DNA from: Thermophilibacter gallinarum
GTDB taxonomy: Bacteria > Actinomycetota > Coriobacteriia > Coriobacteriales > Atopobiaceae
Direction of reading: 5' to 3'
Length of the DNA stretch: 64,000 nucleotides
NCBI RefSeq assembly: GCF_014982725.1
Contig: NZ_JADCJZ010000001.1
Location: 1-64,000 of the forward strand
The position numbers and the translations under genes are program-made. The notes beneath the pieces were generated by a model. That model searched no databases. It saw only the letters and a list, made by a program, of their open reading frames with translations, and was not told the DNA's origin. Positions 8,493 through 17,944 of the stretch are shown in pieces. Position 1 is the stretch's first letter. Each line of letters opens with the position of its first letter.

Positions 8493-8681
8493 TCACTTCT
8501 CGGGCTTGTCGTCCTTCTCGGCTTTGCCCCTCTTGGGGAGCCGGCCTGCGCGGCGCAGGGCGTCGCGCAGGATCCACTCGACCTGGCCGTTGGCGCTGCG
8601 CATCTCGTCCGCGGCCCAGCGCTCGACCGCGGCCCAGACCTCGGGGTCTATGCGGAGCGGGTATTGCTTGCGCGCGGCCAC
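8493..8681 (-). CDS. small ribbon-helix-helix DNA-binding protein (Arc/HicB-antitoxin-like)
   Basis: 62 residues with a GTG start. The sequence KQYPLRIDPEVWAAVERWA followed by RSANGQVEWILRDALRRAG is the strand-helix-helix pattern of Arc/CopG-type proteins that bind DNA as dimers; a basic and acidic tail follows. It lies 12 bp downstream of the SPFH gene on the same strand, a pairing that I recall as common in Actinobacteria and Firmicutes. No toxin partner is visible. A likely role is autoregulation of the SPFH gene, possibly through the palindrome at 9771-9782. Confidence 0.75.
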   Translation of the reverse strand: MAARKQYPLRIDPEVWAAVERWAADEMRSANGQVEWILRDALRRAGRLPKRGKAEKDDKPEK

Positions 8682-8693
8682 GGGTTCGCGCCC

Positions 8694-9713
8694 CTACTGG
8701 TAGAGGGAGCCGGTATTGAGGACGGGCTGGGCCTCGGACTCGCCGCAGAGGACGACCATGAGGTTGGACGCCATCACGGCCTTGCGGTCCTCGTCGAACT
8801 CCACGACGCCGCCGTCGGAGAGCTCCTTGAGGGCCATGTCCACCATGGAGACGGCGCCCTCGACGATCTTCTTGCGCGCGGCGATGATGGCCTCGGCCTG
8901 CTGACGGCGCAGCATCGCCTGGGCGATCTCCGGCGCGTAGGCGAGGTGCGTGAGGCGGGCGTCGTCGACGGAGACGCCGGCCGGGGCGAGGCGACGATCG
9001 AGCTCCTGCTTGAGGGTCTCGGAGACCTCCTCGATGTTGGAGCGCAGCGTGATGGAGCTGTTGGAGGCGTCGTCGTCCTCCATGTGGTCGTAGGCGTAGA
9101 CGCTGGCCACGTGGCGCAGGGCCGTCTCGGTCTGCATGGCAACGTAGCTGGGGTAGTGGTCGACGTCGAAGAGGGCCTTGGCGGTGTCGGCCACGTGCCA
9201 GACCACGACGGTCGCGATCTCGATGGGGTTGCCCATCTTGTCGTTGACCTTGAGGCGGTCGCCGTTGAGGGTGCGGGCGCGCAGGGAGACCTTGGTGGAG
9301 AGCGTCTTGGCGGCCGCGGCGGCCTTCACGGACGGGGTGCCCTCCTCCAGGCTGACGTCGATGGAGGCACCGGTGCCGTCCGAGCCCAGGCTGTGGGAGT
9401 AGAAGGGGTTGACCCAGTAGAAGCCGGACTCGCGGACGGTGCCCACGTAGTTGCCAAAGAGCACGAGCACGCGGGCCTGCCCCGGCTGCAGCGAGAAGAA
9501 TCCGCAGGTGACGATGATGGCCACGATGAGCAGCACGATGCCGCCCACGAGCAGCCCGGGGCCGGTGACGGGGGCGGGCACGCCGGCGTCCTCCGCGGTG
9601 GCGAGGATGATGATGCCCTGGACTATGCCCCAGATGGAGGCGGCATACGCGACGAGGGTGACGAAGAGCATGGGCCAGCCCGATCCGGCGCGGGCCTGCT
9701 TCTCTACAGTCAT
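8694..9713 (-). CDS. SPFH/band-7 domain membrane protein
   Basis: 339 residues. The start ATG (MTVEKQARAGSG) has the ribosome binding site AGGAAAGGA; upstream in-frame starts lack one. Two N-terminal membrane helices (WPMLFVTLVAYAASIWGIVQG and LLVGGIVLLIVAIIVTCGFF) are followed by LQPGQARVLVLFGNYVGTVRE, the classic entry into a band-7/SPFH domain, then helical coiled coil with QEL..RLAPAGVSVDDARLTHLAYAPEIAQAMLRRQQAEAIIAARKKIVEGAV, typical of prohibitin/stomatin-like proteins. Such proteins oligomerise at membranes and organise microdomains or protease access. It probably forms an operon with the ribbon-helix-helix gene. Confidence 0.85.
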   Translation of the reverse strand: MTVEKQARAGSGWPMLFVTLVAYAASIWGIVQGIIILATAEDAGVPAPVTGPGLLVGGIVLLIVAIIVTCGFFSLQPGQARVLVLFGNYVGTVRESGFYWVNPFYSHSLGSDGTGASIDVSLEEGTPSVKAAAAAKTLSTKVSLRARTLNGDRLKVNDKMGNPIEIATVVVWHVADTAKALFDVDHYPSYVAMQTETALRHVASVYAYDHMEDDDASNSSITLRSNIEEVSETLKQELDRRLAPAGVSVDDARLTHLAYAPEIAQAMLRRQQAEAIIAARKKIVEGAVSMVDMALKELSDGGVVEFDEDRKAVMASNLMVVLCGESEAQPVLNTGSLYQ

Positions 9714-9770
9714 TGCAGTTCCTTTCCTGGTGTCGTGCGGGCCCGGGGTGGCCGCCTCGACTGAGGTCAT

Positions 9771-9782
9771 TGTGATATCACA
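9771..9782. promoter_or_regulatory. 12-bp palindrome TGTGATATCACA, candidate operator
   Basis: A perfect palindrome lies 58 bp upstream of the SPFH start codon, in the promoter region. Ribbon-helix-helix dimers recognise such short dyads, so the product of the gene at 8493-8681 is a reasonable candidate binder. This is inference from position only. Confidence 0.45.
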
Positions 9783-9916
9783 TTGGTTTCTGCGCAAATG
9801 GAGAATCCGTCGAGACGGCGGCGAACGGCGCCATGTGCCGGGCGAGCGCGCATGTGGCAGCTAGCGGTAAGTTGCGCCTCGTAAGATGTGGGGCTCTTCG
9901 ATTGGGGAGGTGCCTC

Positions 9917-10885
9917 ATGGGACTGAGCGTCGGGTTCGACTCTTCACTTCGCTACTGGCTCACCAAGACCGCGGACGAAGCGCTCCCGGAACCCGCCGGC
10001 AGCGCCGCCATTGCACGGGCGACCGCCGGGCTTCGGGAGGTGCGGGCGGAGTCGCTGCCGTTCGGCCCGAACGAGCGGCGGCCGCTGCACCTGCTCGTTC
10101 CCGATCGCCGGCTGGGGCATAGGATGGACGGCGCCGTGGCCCACGTGATAAGCCGCCCCCTGCCGGAGGGCTCCCTCTGCCGCCTCTCGGGAGACAACAC
10201 GATAGCCTCGCCCGAGCTCACCTACGCACAGATGGCCGCGTCCGAGCCCTTCATCGAAACCGTGCGCATCGGATGCTATCTCTGTTCCACCTTCTCCATT
10301 GGCGACGACGGCCGCGACTACGTCGGCGAGCGGGGACAGCTCACCACGGTGGAGAGCCTTCGGGCCTATGTTGACCGCCTCCCTCCGGGGACCCGGGGCG
10401 TGCGACGGGCTCGCGAGGCGCTCGCATATGTCATCGACGGTCTGGCGTCGCCGATGGAGGTCTTCCTCGGGATGGGATACGGGATGCCGCCGAGCCTGGG
10501 AGGGATGGGTCCCTTCGTCATGCACGCCAATCAGAGGATCGAGATCGACGAGCGGATACAGGAGCTCCTCGGCTCCCGCTTTCTCAAGGGCGACCTCTAC
10601 CTGCCCGAGTTCGGCACGGACCTCGAATACGACAGCCGCAGGTTCCATACCGGTCAATATCGTCTCGACCACACGCAGGCACGAAGAAACGCGATAGAGG
10701 CCATGGGGATCAAGACCGTATCGGCGACCTATGGCCAGATAGACACCTTCGCGAAGTTCGAGAACTTCACCTGGATGCTTCGGAAGAGGCTCGGGCTCGT
10801 CCAGCCCGAGTACTCGCCTGAGGAGCGGCAGGCACAGATGGCCCTCTACGACACCCTTCTTTCCCCCACAAGCCGCCTGTTTTGA
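9917..10885 (+). CDS. unknown protein with AbiEi-like middle and DUF559/Vsr-like nuclease C-terminus
   Basis: 322 residues; the ATG at 9917 follows GGGGAGG. The N-terminal third has a LHLLVPDRR...VAHVISRPLPEGSL...IASPELTYAQMA pattern, like the C-terminal half of AbiEi-type antitoxins. The C-terminal third reads DLYLPEFGTDLEYDSRRFH, then DHTQARRNAIEAMGIKTV, resembling the D...E-Y-D...R...L...G pattern of DUF559/Vsr-like (PD-(D/E)XK) endonuclease folds. Proteins of this architecture recur in Coriobacteriia without known function. Codon use (AGG, ATA, AGA) is less GC-biased than the neighbours, which suggests an accessory origin. A double-hairpin repeat follows 10 bp after the stop. Nuclease activity is a hypothesis. 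Confidence 0.55.
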   Translation: MGLSVGFDSSLRYWLTKTADEALPEPAGSAAIARATAGLREVRAESLPFGPNERRPLHLLVPDRRLGHRMDGAVAHVISRPLPEGSLCRLSGDNTIASPELTYAQMAASEPFIETVRIGCYLCSTFSIGDDGRDYVGERGQLTTVESLRAYVDRLPPGTRGVRRAREALAYVIDGLASPMEVFLGMGYGMPPSLGGMGPFVMHANQRIEIDERIQELLGSRFLKGDLYLPEFGTDLEYDSRRFHTGQYRLDHTQARRNAIEAMGIKTVSATYGQIDTFAKFENFTWMLRKRLGLVQPEYSPEERQAQMALYDTLLSPTSRLF

Positions 10886-10894
10886 GCCCTCGAT

Positions 10895-11021
10895 TCATCG
10901 AGTCTGTAGTTTTTGGCGCTATCGCGTAGTACAGACTCGATGAGCAGCTCTCCTACCAGCGGTTTCTGTCTCAAAAATCGAGTCTGTACTTCAAGGTACG
11001 CCGAAAAAGTACAGACTCGAT
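10895..11021. repeat. double inverted repeat of CGAGTCTGTA, fixed 31/80-bp geometry (locus 1)
   Basis: CGAGTCTGTA occurs at 10899 and 10979, its complement TACAGACTCG at 10930 and 11010. Arm-to-arm distance is 31 bp in both hairpins and the period is 80 bp. Locus 2 (27679-27799) has exactly the same distances with unrelated filler. The element sits between the nuclease-like gene and the RNA methylase gene. Confidence 0.9.
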
Positions 11022-11160
11022 GAGCCGAAGACCCAAATTGGTCCCGGAGGCCGCGGCGCGCGACGCTTTCAACGGGCGGAGGGTCCTACGAACGACCCGG
11101 AGCCTGTTGGAAGGGGCGCGCGCCGCCTCGGTCGGGTATGCTTGCTGCGAAGGAGGCCCC

Positions 11161-12327
11161 ATGGGATACAAGACCTATACCTGCCCGATCTCCTGGGACT
11201 GCGGCGGCTGCGAGTGGCTCGCCGTTCCCTACCCCATACAGCTGCGTCGCAAGCAGGAGCAGGTCCTCGACCTGCTCGGGGACATGGCCTCCGCCGACGG
11301 CGCGAGCCTCGAGGACATCCGGGGCATGGACGAGCCCGTGCGCTACCGGCACAAGGCCGCGACCCCGTTCGCCCACGCACGTGGCGGCCGCGTGCACTGC
11401 GGCTTCTACGCCGCGGGCACCCACCGCATCGTGCCCTGCGACGAATGCCTCGTTGAGGACCCGCGCGCCCGCGCCATCCTGAACATGGTCGCTCGCGTCG
11501 CCGAGCGCCTCCACATCCCGCCCTACGACGAGGACCGTGGGACCGGCGTGCTCCGCCATGCCGTGGTCCGCTGCGGGTGGAAGACCGATGACGTTCTGCT
11601 CACGCTGGTCACCCGCGTGGCGGAGCTTCGCGACGAGCGTCGCGTGGTCGACGAGCTCCGCGCCGCATGCCCCGATGTCACGAGCATCGTCCTCAACGTC
11701 AACGACCGGCGTACCAACGCAATCCTCGGGCGTCGAAGCCGCACGCTCTTCGGTCCCGGTGTCATGCACGACGAGCTGCTCGGCTGCCGCTTCGAGATCG
11801 GCCCGACCAGCTTCTACCAGACGAACCCCGCTCAGACCGAGGTGCTCTACGAGCTCGCGCTCGAGGGGGCCGGGTCCTCCGGCCACGTCCTCGACGCCTA
11901 CTGCGGCACCGGCACCATCGGCATCTGCGCCGCCGCTCGCTCGAACGAGCTGCAGGTCACCGGCGTGGAGCAGGTGTCGTCCGCCGTGGCCTGCGCCCGG
12001 CGCAACGCCGAGGCGAACGGCGTCGCCGACCGATGTCGCTTCGTGGCCGCCGACGCCACGTCCTGGATGGAGCGCGAGGGTCGCGGCCAGCACTTCGACA
12101 CCGTCATCATGGACCCGCCGCGCGCGGGCAGCACACCCGAGTTCCTCGCCGGCGCCGCCGCGCTCAGGCCGCGGCGCATCGTCTACGTGAGCTGCAACGT
12201 CGTCACGCAGGCGCGCGACCTCGAGGTCCTCCGCGAGCGCGGCTACCGCCTGACCCGCGTCGCCCCCGTCGACATGTTCCCCCACACCAAGCACGTGGAG
12301 TCCGTCGTCACGCTCGAGCGCCGCTGA
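11161..12327 (+). CDS. class I SAM-dependent RNA uracil-5-methyltransferase (RlmD/TrmA family)
   Basis: 388 residues, ATG at 11161 with AAGGAGG upstream. An N-terminal Fe-S-type cluster signature CPISWDCGGCEW is present, with a further Cys in IVPCDECL. The methyltransferase domain shows SFYQTNPAQTEVLYELAL, the SAM loop VLDAYCGTGTIGI, VGVEQ-like acidic residue, FVAADA and the motif IMDPPRAG. Catalytic residues are the Cys of VYVSCN and the Glu of HVESVV. The family methylates U747/U1939 of 23S rRNA or U54 of tRNA; I favour the 23S rRNA branch because of the Cys cluster, but the exact target cannot be settled from sequence. Confidence 0.88.
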   Translation: MGYKTYTCPISWDCGGCEWLAVPYPIQLRRKQEQVLDLLGDMASADGASLEDIRGMDEPVRYRHKAATPFAHARGGRVHCGFYAAGTHRIVPCDECLVEDPRARAILNMVARVAERLHIPPYDEDRGTGVLRHAVVRCGWKTDDVLLTLVTRVAELRDERRVVDELRAACPDVTSIVLNVNDRRTNAILGRRSRTLFGPGVMHDELLGCRFEIGPTSFYQTNPAQTEVLYELALEGAGSSGHVLDAYCGTGTIGICAAARSNELQVTGVEQVSSAVACARRNAEANGVADRCRFVAADATSWMEREGRGQHFDTVIMDPPRAGSTPEFLAGAAALRPRRIVYVSCNVVTQARDLEVLRERGYRLTRVAPVDMFPHTKHVESVVTLERR

Positions 12328-12352
12328 GCGGCCCGCGACCCGACCGAGAACG

Positions 12353-12388
12353 CAGGAGGGACCCGCCCTCACGGGCGGATCCCTCCTG
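12353..12388. terminator. bidirectional hairpin terminator
   Basis: The stem CAGGAGGGA/CCGCCC pairs with GGGCGG/TCCCTCCTG around the loop TCAC between the convergent RNA methylase and purN genes; a short T/A-containing tail follows. Confidence 0.75.
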
Positions 12389-12408
12389 TCGAATACCTGG
12401 GTCGGCCG

Positions 12409-13023
12409 CTAGGCCGGGTCGATCGCCACCGTCAGGTCCTCGCGCACGTGGACGCGCCCGGCGGCGAGCATCCCCACGACCTCGGGGTACAGCTCGTGCT
12501 CGATCTCGTGGATGTGCTCCTCGAGCTCGTCGACCGTCCAGCCCTCCTCGACCGCGAGCGCGCGCTGCGCGATGATCGGGCCGGCGTCGTAGTCGGCGTT
12601 CGCAAAGTGCACCGTCACGCCCGTGACCTTCACGCCGCGCGCGTACGCGTCGTCGATGGCGTGGGCGCCGGGGAAGCTCGGCAGCAGCGCCGGGTGAAGG
12701 TTGACCACGCGGTTGGGGAACGCCGCCAGGATCGGGTCGTTCACCTTGCGCATGTAGCCGGCCATGATGACATAGTCCACGCCGCGACGCGTGAGCTCGG
12801 CGGCGATGATCTCGTCCGCATTCTCCGGATCGGCGTAGATCTCCTTGGAGAGCGTGAGCGTCTGCAGCCCGGCGGCCTCGGCGCGCTTGAGGCCGAAGGC
12901 GCTCGGCCGCGAGCTCACCACGAGCTCGATCGAGGCGTCGAGCGAGCCGTCGGCGATGCGGTCGATGATGGCCTGCAGGTTGGTCCCGCTGCCGGAGATG
13001 AGGACGCCGATCTTAACGCTCAT
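12409..13023 (-). CDS. purN: phosphoribosylglycinamide formyltransferase
   Basis: 204 residues. It transfers a formyl group from 10-formyl-THF to GAR, the third step of purine synthesis. Visible family motifs are SGSGTNLQAIID near the N-terminus (phosphate-binding loop), YMRKVNDPIL, LHPALLPSFPGAHAIDDA with the catalytic His, and DYDAGPIIAQ with the catalytic Asp. The start overlaps the end of purM by 11 bp, so translation is probably coupled. It is the last gene of the purE-sortase-purF-purM-purN run and is followed by a strong hairpin. Confidence 0.95.
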   Translation of the reverse strand: MSVKIGVLISGSGTNLQAIIDRIADGSLDASIELVVSSRPSAFGLKRAEAAGLQTLTLSKEIYADPENADEIIAAELTRRGVDYVIMAGYMRKVNDPILAAFPNRVVNLHPALLPSFPGAHAIDDAYARGVKVTGVTVHFANADYDAGPIIAQRALAVEEGWTVDELEEHIHEIEHELYPEVVGMLAAGRVHVREDLTVAIDPA

Positions 13024-14107
13024 CGTCGTACACCACCTTGCCCTTGGCGCCCGCCTCGCCGGCCACGCACTCGCCCATGACGAAGGTCTCGAGCCCCTGC
13101 TCGGCGAGCAGCTCGCGCGCGCGCTCCACGTCCTCGGGCGCGCAGATCACGCTCATGCCCACGCCCATGTTGAACGTGCGGTAGGCCTCCTCGGTCGTGA
13201 GCCCGGCCGCGCGCACCATGTAGGAGATCACGGGCGGCACATCCCAGGCGGGGCCGTCCTCGCCGCCGCGGTAGACCAGCGCGTCGACGCCCTCGGGCAT
13301 CGCGCGGTCGAGGTTCTCGGTGATGCCGCCGCCGGTGATGTGCGCCATCGCGTGCACGGGCGCACCGGCGCGCAGCGCGGCCAGCAGCTGGCCCGCGTAA
13401 ATCCTCGTCGGGCGCATCACGGCGTCGGCGAGCGACTCGCCGCCCAGCTCAGGAAGCGGCGTCTCCAGCTCCTCAACGCTGCGCCCCTCGATCGCGACCT
13501 TGCGCACGAGCGAGTAGCCGTTGGAGTGGATGCCGGAGCTCGGGATGCCCAGGATCACGTCGCCCACGCGGACGAGCTCGGGACCAAGCAGCTTGGGGCG
13601 GTCCACGACGCCCACCACGAAGCCGGCGAGGTCGTAGTCGTCGGCAGCCATGACGCCGGGGTGCTCGGCCATCTCGCCGCCCACGAGCGCGCAGCCAGAC
13701 TTGCGGCAGCCCTCGGCGATGCCGCCCACGATCTTGGCGACGTGCTCGGCACGCAGCTTGCCAATCGCGACGTAGTCCAGGAAGAACAGCGGCTCGGCAC
13801 CCATCGGGACGATGTCGTCCACGCACATGGCCACCAGGTCCTCGCCCACCGTCTCGTGGCGGTCGAGCAGCTGCGCGATCGCGAGCTTGGTGCCCACGCC
13901 GTCGGTGCCGGAGACCAGGATCGGCTCCTCCATGTCCTTCAGCGCGGCGGCCGAGAAGCACGAGCCGAAGCCGCCCAGCCCGCCGATGACCTCGGGTCGG
14001 TTGGTCGCGGCCACGGCGGCCTTGATCGCGTCCACGGCGCGGGCGCCCTCGGCGGTGTCGACGCCGGCGTCGGCGTAGCTCACGTGCTTGGTGTTCTCGG
14101 CCATCAT
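13013..14107 (-). CDS. purM: phosphoribosylformylglycinamidine cyclo-ligase (AIR synthetase)
   Basis: About 364 residues. Two adjacent ATG codons (14107 and 14104) follow AGGAAGGA; the second has slightly better spacing, so the start is uncertain by one codon. Motifs: VSGTDGVGTKLAIAQ (signature of the PurM/PurL family), VDDIVPMGAEPLFFLDY, GGEMAEHPG and GIPSSGIHSNGYSLVRKV. The enzyme closes the imidazole ring of AIR with ATP. It lies 32 bp behind purF and overlaps purN. Confidence 0.95.
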   Translation of the reverse strand: MMAENTKHVSYADAGVDTAEGARAVDAIKAAVAATNRPEVIGGLGGFGSCFSAAALKDMEEPILVSGTDGVGTKLAIAQLLDRHETVGEDLVAMCVDDIVPMGAEPLFFLDYVAIGKLRAEHVAKIVGGIAEGCRKSGCALVGGEMAEHPGVMAADDYDLAGFVVGVVDRPKLLGPELVRVGDVILGIPSSGIHSNGYSLVRKVAIEGRSVEELETPLPELGGESLADAVMRPTRIYAGQLLAALRAGAPVHAMAHITGGGITENLDRAMPEGVDALVYRGGEDGPAWDVPPVISYMVRAAGLTTEEAYRTFNMGVGMSVICAPEDVERARELLAEQGLETFVMGECVAGEAGAKGKVVYDDER

Positions 14108-14139
14108 GGTCCTTCCTGACGGGCGGTCTTCCTTCTTCG

Positions 14140-15609
<1,470 letters not shown>

Positions 15610-15627
15610 CCGACCCTCCCCGGCGTC

Positions 15628-16671
15628 CTACGCGCCGGCCTTGGGCACGCAGACGAGCAGCGTGCGGCCGTCGTCGCCGTAGTCGTAGTTGCAGGTGCAG
15701 AGCGTGAGCACGTGCGACGCGCCGGAGATGAGCGCCTCGGCGTCCGGGTTCTTGGCCACGGCCCTGCCGAGAAGGTCGGTGAGGTAGGCGCGCAGCTCGT
15801 CGTCCGACTCGAAGGTGAGCTTCCGGGCGTTCTCGTCGCTGCCGTCGGTCTGGTAGACGAGCAGCGGCACGAGGTCGTAGGTGGCCTCCTCGGTCACGTA
15901 CCAGACGTTCGGCACCTTGTCGAACATCTCCTGGTTGGCCAGGTCCGAGACCGCCTTGAACATGGAGCCGTTGCGCATGTGGTGGCCGTAGATGAGCGTC
16001 TGCCCGTCGACCATGCCCGGCGCGGTGTTGGCGTAGTCCATGAAGATCAGGCCGCCCACGGCGTAGCTGCCGTCGGCGCCCGTACGGATGTACTTCTCGT
16101 TGTCCTCAGCCTGGTAGACGGGGAAGCTGACCACGGTCCGCGGGATCTGGACCCAGCCCACGACGTCGTCGTTCACGGCCTTCAGCGCCTCCCAGTCAAC
16201 CGAGGGCGCGGTGGTGCCGTTGTCGGAGACGTCGGCGTAGGTGGCCAGCTCCTCGTTGAGGACGTCCTGCTGGTGGTACTGCCACTGGTTGTAGATCCAG
16301 ATGCCCGCCGCGGCGAGGAGCAGGCCGGCGCCCACCACGAACAGCACGACGGAGACGATGCGGCCGACGCGCTTCCTGGGGTCCTTGCTGCGGCGTCCGG
16401 AGAGGTCGTAGGGGTCGGTCTCCACGAAGTGGGCGCTGTGGCGCCCGCGGCGGCCCGAGCCGCGCTCGTCGGCCCCGGAGACGACGGGGATGTAGCGCGC
16501 CTCTGCGCTGTGGGGCGTGGAGGCCGCGTGGGGGTTGCCCTCCGGGGCGTGGTAGGACTCGTCGCCGCCCTTGCGGGTGCGCAGGCCGGCGCGCGGGTTG
16601 CCGCCCGTCCGGGCGGCGGGGGCGCGGCGGGCGCCGCCCTTCCCCTCAGGCTGTTTGAAGTGCGAGGCCAT
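15628..16671 (-). CDS. class B sortase
   Basis: 347 residues. A long basic, Gly/Arg-rich cytoplasmic N-terminus (about 100 residues, longer than usual) precedes one membrane helix (IVSVVLFVVGAGLLLAAAGIW). The extracytoplasmic domain shows the class B pattern VGWVQIPRT, DQ-like substrate pocket strands, IYGHHMRNGSMF with the catalytic His pair at 230-231, TLCTCNYD with catalytic C327, and R336. Class B sortases attach proteins with NPQTN- or NPxTG-like signals to peptidoglycan or build pili; the substrate here is unknown, but the surface protein at 1-2921 is a candidate. It is embedded between purE and purF on the same strand with short gaps. Confidence 0.9.
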   Translation of the reverse strand: MASHFKQPEGKGGARRAPAARTGGNPRAGLRTRKGGDESYHAPEGNPHAASTPHSAEARYIPVVSGADERGSGRRGRHSAHFVETDPYDLSGRRSKDPRKRVGRIVSVVLFVVGAGLLLAAAGIWIYNQWQYHQQDVLNEELATYADVSDNGTTAPSVDWEALKAVNDDVVGWVQIPRTVVSFPVYQAEDNEKYIRTGADGSYAVGGLIFMDYANTAPGMVDGQTLIYGHHMRNGSMFKAVSDLANQEMFDKVPNVWYVTEEATYDLVPLLVYQTDGSDENARKLTFESDDELRAYLTDLLGRAVAKNPDAEALISGASHVLTLCTCNYDYGDDGRTLLVCVPKAGA

Positions 16672-16719
16672 GGCCCCTCCGTTCTTCTCGCCGCGGCGCG
16701 CCGGGCCCGCGGGCCGGGC

Positions 16720-17181
16720 CTAGGCCTCCGCCATCTGGCGCTTGAACTCGGCGATCTTCTCGCGGTACTCGGGCATGGTGGCGCCGAGGATCTGCGTGGC
16801 GTAGATGGCCGCGTTCTTGGCGCCGTTGATGGCGACGCAGGCCACCGGCACGCCGGAGGGCATCTGCACCATGGAGAGCAGCGAGTCCATGCCGCCGAGG
16901 TCGGAGGTCTTCATGGGGACGCCGATGATGGGCAGCGGCGTGAAGGCGGCAACGACGCCGCCGAGGTGCGCCGCCTTGCCGGCGGCGGCGATGATCACCT
17001 TGAGGCCGCGGTCGGCTGCGGAGCCGGCCCACTCGTGGACCTTGTCGGGGTTGCGGTGCGCGCTGGCAATGACCAACTCGTACGGGACGCCCAGCTCCTC
17101 GAGCTGCGCGGTGCACGCCTCCATGACGGGCATGTCGGACTTGGAACCCATGATGATACCCACGAGCGGCTGGTCTGCCAT
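16720..17181 (-). CDS. purE: N5-carboxyaminoimidazole ribonucleotide mutase (PurE class I)
   Basis: 153 residues, ATG after GAGGAGG. Motifs [30 protein letters not shown] (catalytic His) and [27 protein letters not shown] are those of class I PurE, which moves the carboxyl group of N5-CAIR to C4, giving CAIR. A class I enzyme normally needs PurK, which is not in this window. It is the first gene of the purE-sortase-purF-purM-purN run. Confidence 0.95.
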   Translation of the reverse strand: MADQPLVGIIMGSKSDMPVMEACTAQLEELGVPYELVIASAHRNPDKVHEWAGSAADRGLKVIIAAAGKAAHLGGVVAAFTPLPIIGVPMKTSDLGGMDSLLSMVQMPSGVPVACVAINGAKNAAIYATQILGATMPEYREKIAEFKRQMAEA

Positions 17182-17211
17182 GATGCCTCCTCTGTCGTTG
17201 CATACGCCCCT

Positions 17212-17217
17212 AGTATA
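17212..17217 (-). promoter_or_regulatory. candidate -10 box TATACT for the purE operon
   Basis: TATACT on the minus strand lies 30 bp before the purE start. The -35 region falls into the hairpin that follows the brnA gene and is a poor match, so this is tentative. Confidence 0.35.
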
Positions 17218-17226
17218 GGGACAAAG

Positions 17227-17244
17227 CGGCCGAGAAGGGCCGCC
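17227..17244 (-). terminator. short hairpin after brnA
   Basis: GCGGCC and GGCCGC form a 6-bp GC stem with the loop GAGAAG at the end of the brnA-like gene. The stem is short, so it is a possible terminator only. Confidence 0.4.
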
Positions 17245-17576
17245 TACTTGCGCCCTTTCTCGGAAGTCGGGGGCACGCCGAGGCGCAGGTCGCGCTCCTG
17301 CTCCTCGCGCAGCCGCTCCCAGACCCAGGTGCGCAGGAGGCTCTGGCGCGGCTGGCCGCAGCGGCGCGCCTGGACATCGATCTGCTCGATCATGTCGACG
17401 GGCAGGTCGAGGTTGACCTTCCTGGTGAGGGTGGTGGCGAACACCTCGTCGGGATCGGGCTCGACCAGGCGCGCGCTGTCGTAGTCGAGAAACTCGTCGA
17501 TGTCCTCGCCGTTGTCGAACATCTCGTCGAACTCCTCCTCGGTTATGGCCTTCTTCCCGTCACGCGAGCGAATCAT
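17244..17576 (-). CDS. brnA: BrnA-type antitoxin / ribbon-helix-helix repressor
   Basis: 110 residues. An acidic N-terminus ([19 protein letters not shown]), typical for antitoxins that occupy the toxin, is followed by a ribbon-helix-helix domain: [39 protein letters not shown]. BrnA binds BrnT and represses the brnTA promoter. Here the upstream brnT is broken (17560-17672), so brnA is an orphan antitoxin. A perfect 12-bp inverted repeat upstream (17692-17721) could be its operator. The BrnA name rests on the gene order with the brnT remnant and on the domain pattern. Confidence 0.75.
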   Translation of the reverse strand: MIRSRDGKKAITEEEFDEMFDNGEDIDEFLDYDSARLVEPDPDEVFATTLTRKVNLDLPVDMIEQIDVQARRCGQPRQSLLRTWVWERLREEQERDLRLGVPPTSEKGRK

Positions 17577-17672
17577 AGTCCCCCCTCTCCTTCCTTCTCG
17601 AGCGCCGGACCGAGATGATCCGCGTCACGCCCTGCTCTTCTCCGGGTCCCACTCGAACTCTCGCGTCCTCAC
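17560..17672 (-). pseudogene. brnT: brnT toxin remnant with internal deletion
   Basis: From a GTG at 17672 behind GGAGGAGG the minus strand encodes MRTREFEWDPEKSRA and then a stop; the FEWDPEK motif is the N-terminus of BrnT RNase toxins. In a shifted frame, starting at the same junction, it encodes [19 protein letters not shown] and stops inside brnA; RIISxRxxxxxERxxYE is the BrnT C-terminus. About 45-50 residues of the roughly 90-residue family are therefore missing, including the catalytic middle. The remnant keeps the usual overlap with brnA. This indicates a recent deletion of the toxin while the antitoxin stayed intact. Confidence 0.8.
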
Positions 17673-17691
17673 CGTACCTCCTCCCTAGTAG

Positions 17692-17721
17692 AGGTATTGA
17701 ATCGGTATGGATTCAATACCT
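17692..17721. promoter_or_regulatory. perfect 12-bp inverted repeat, candidate BrnA operator
   Basis: AGGTATTGAATC and GATTCAATACCT are separated by 6 bp, 20 bp upstream of the brnT remnant. The AT-rich dyad in the promoter position is what an autoregulating ribbon-helix-helix antitoxin would bind. Inference from position and symmetry. Confidence 0.6.
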
Positions 17722-17944
17722 TTGTGTGTCCGAGCCCTCTGGGAGGAGCGTAGCGGGTGACGCTTCCCGCACGCTGACCGGTGGCTTTCCGCAGGCTGAC
17801 GCGAGACCCGCCCGCCGCAGGTCGAGCGCCGTGCTGGACGACCCGCAGGCTACCGTCAGGTTACGGGCCTCCACGGGACGCCCAAAAGGGCTATGCTGTG
17901 CCCTTGTACGCTGGTCCATCAGTCCGCGGACAAAGGAGAATCCC

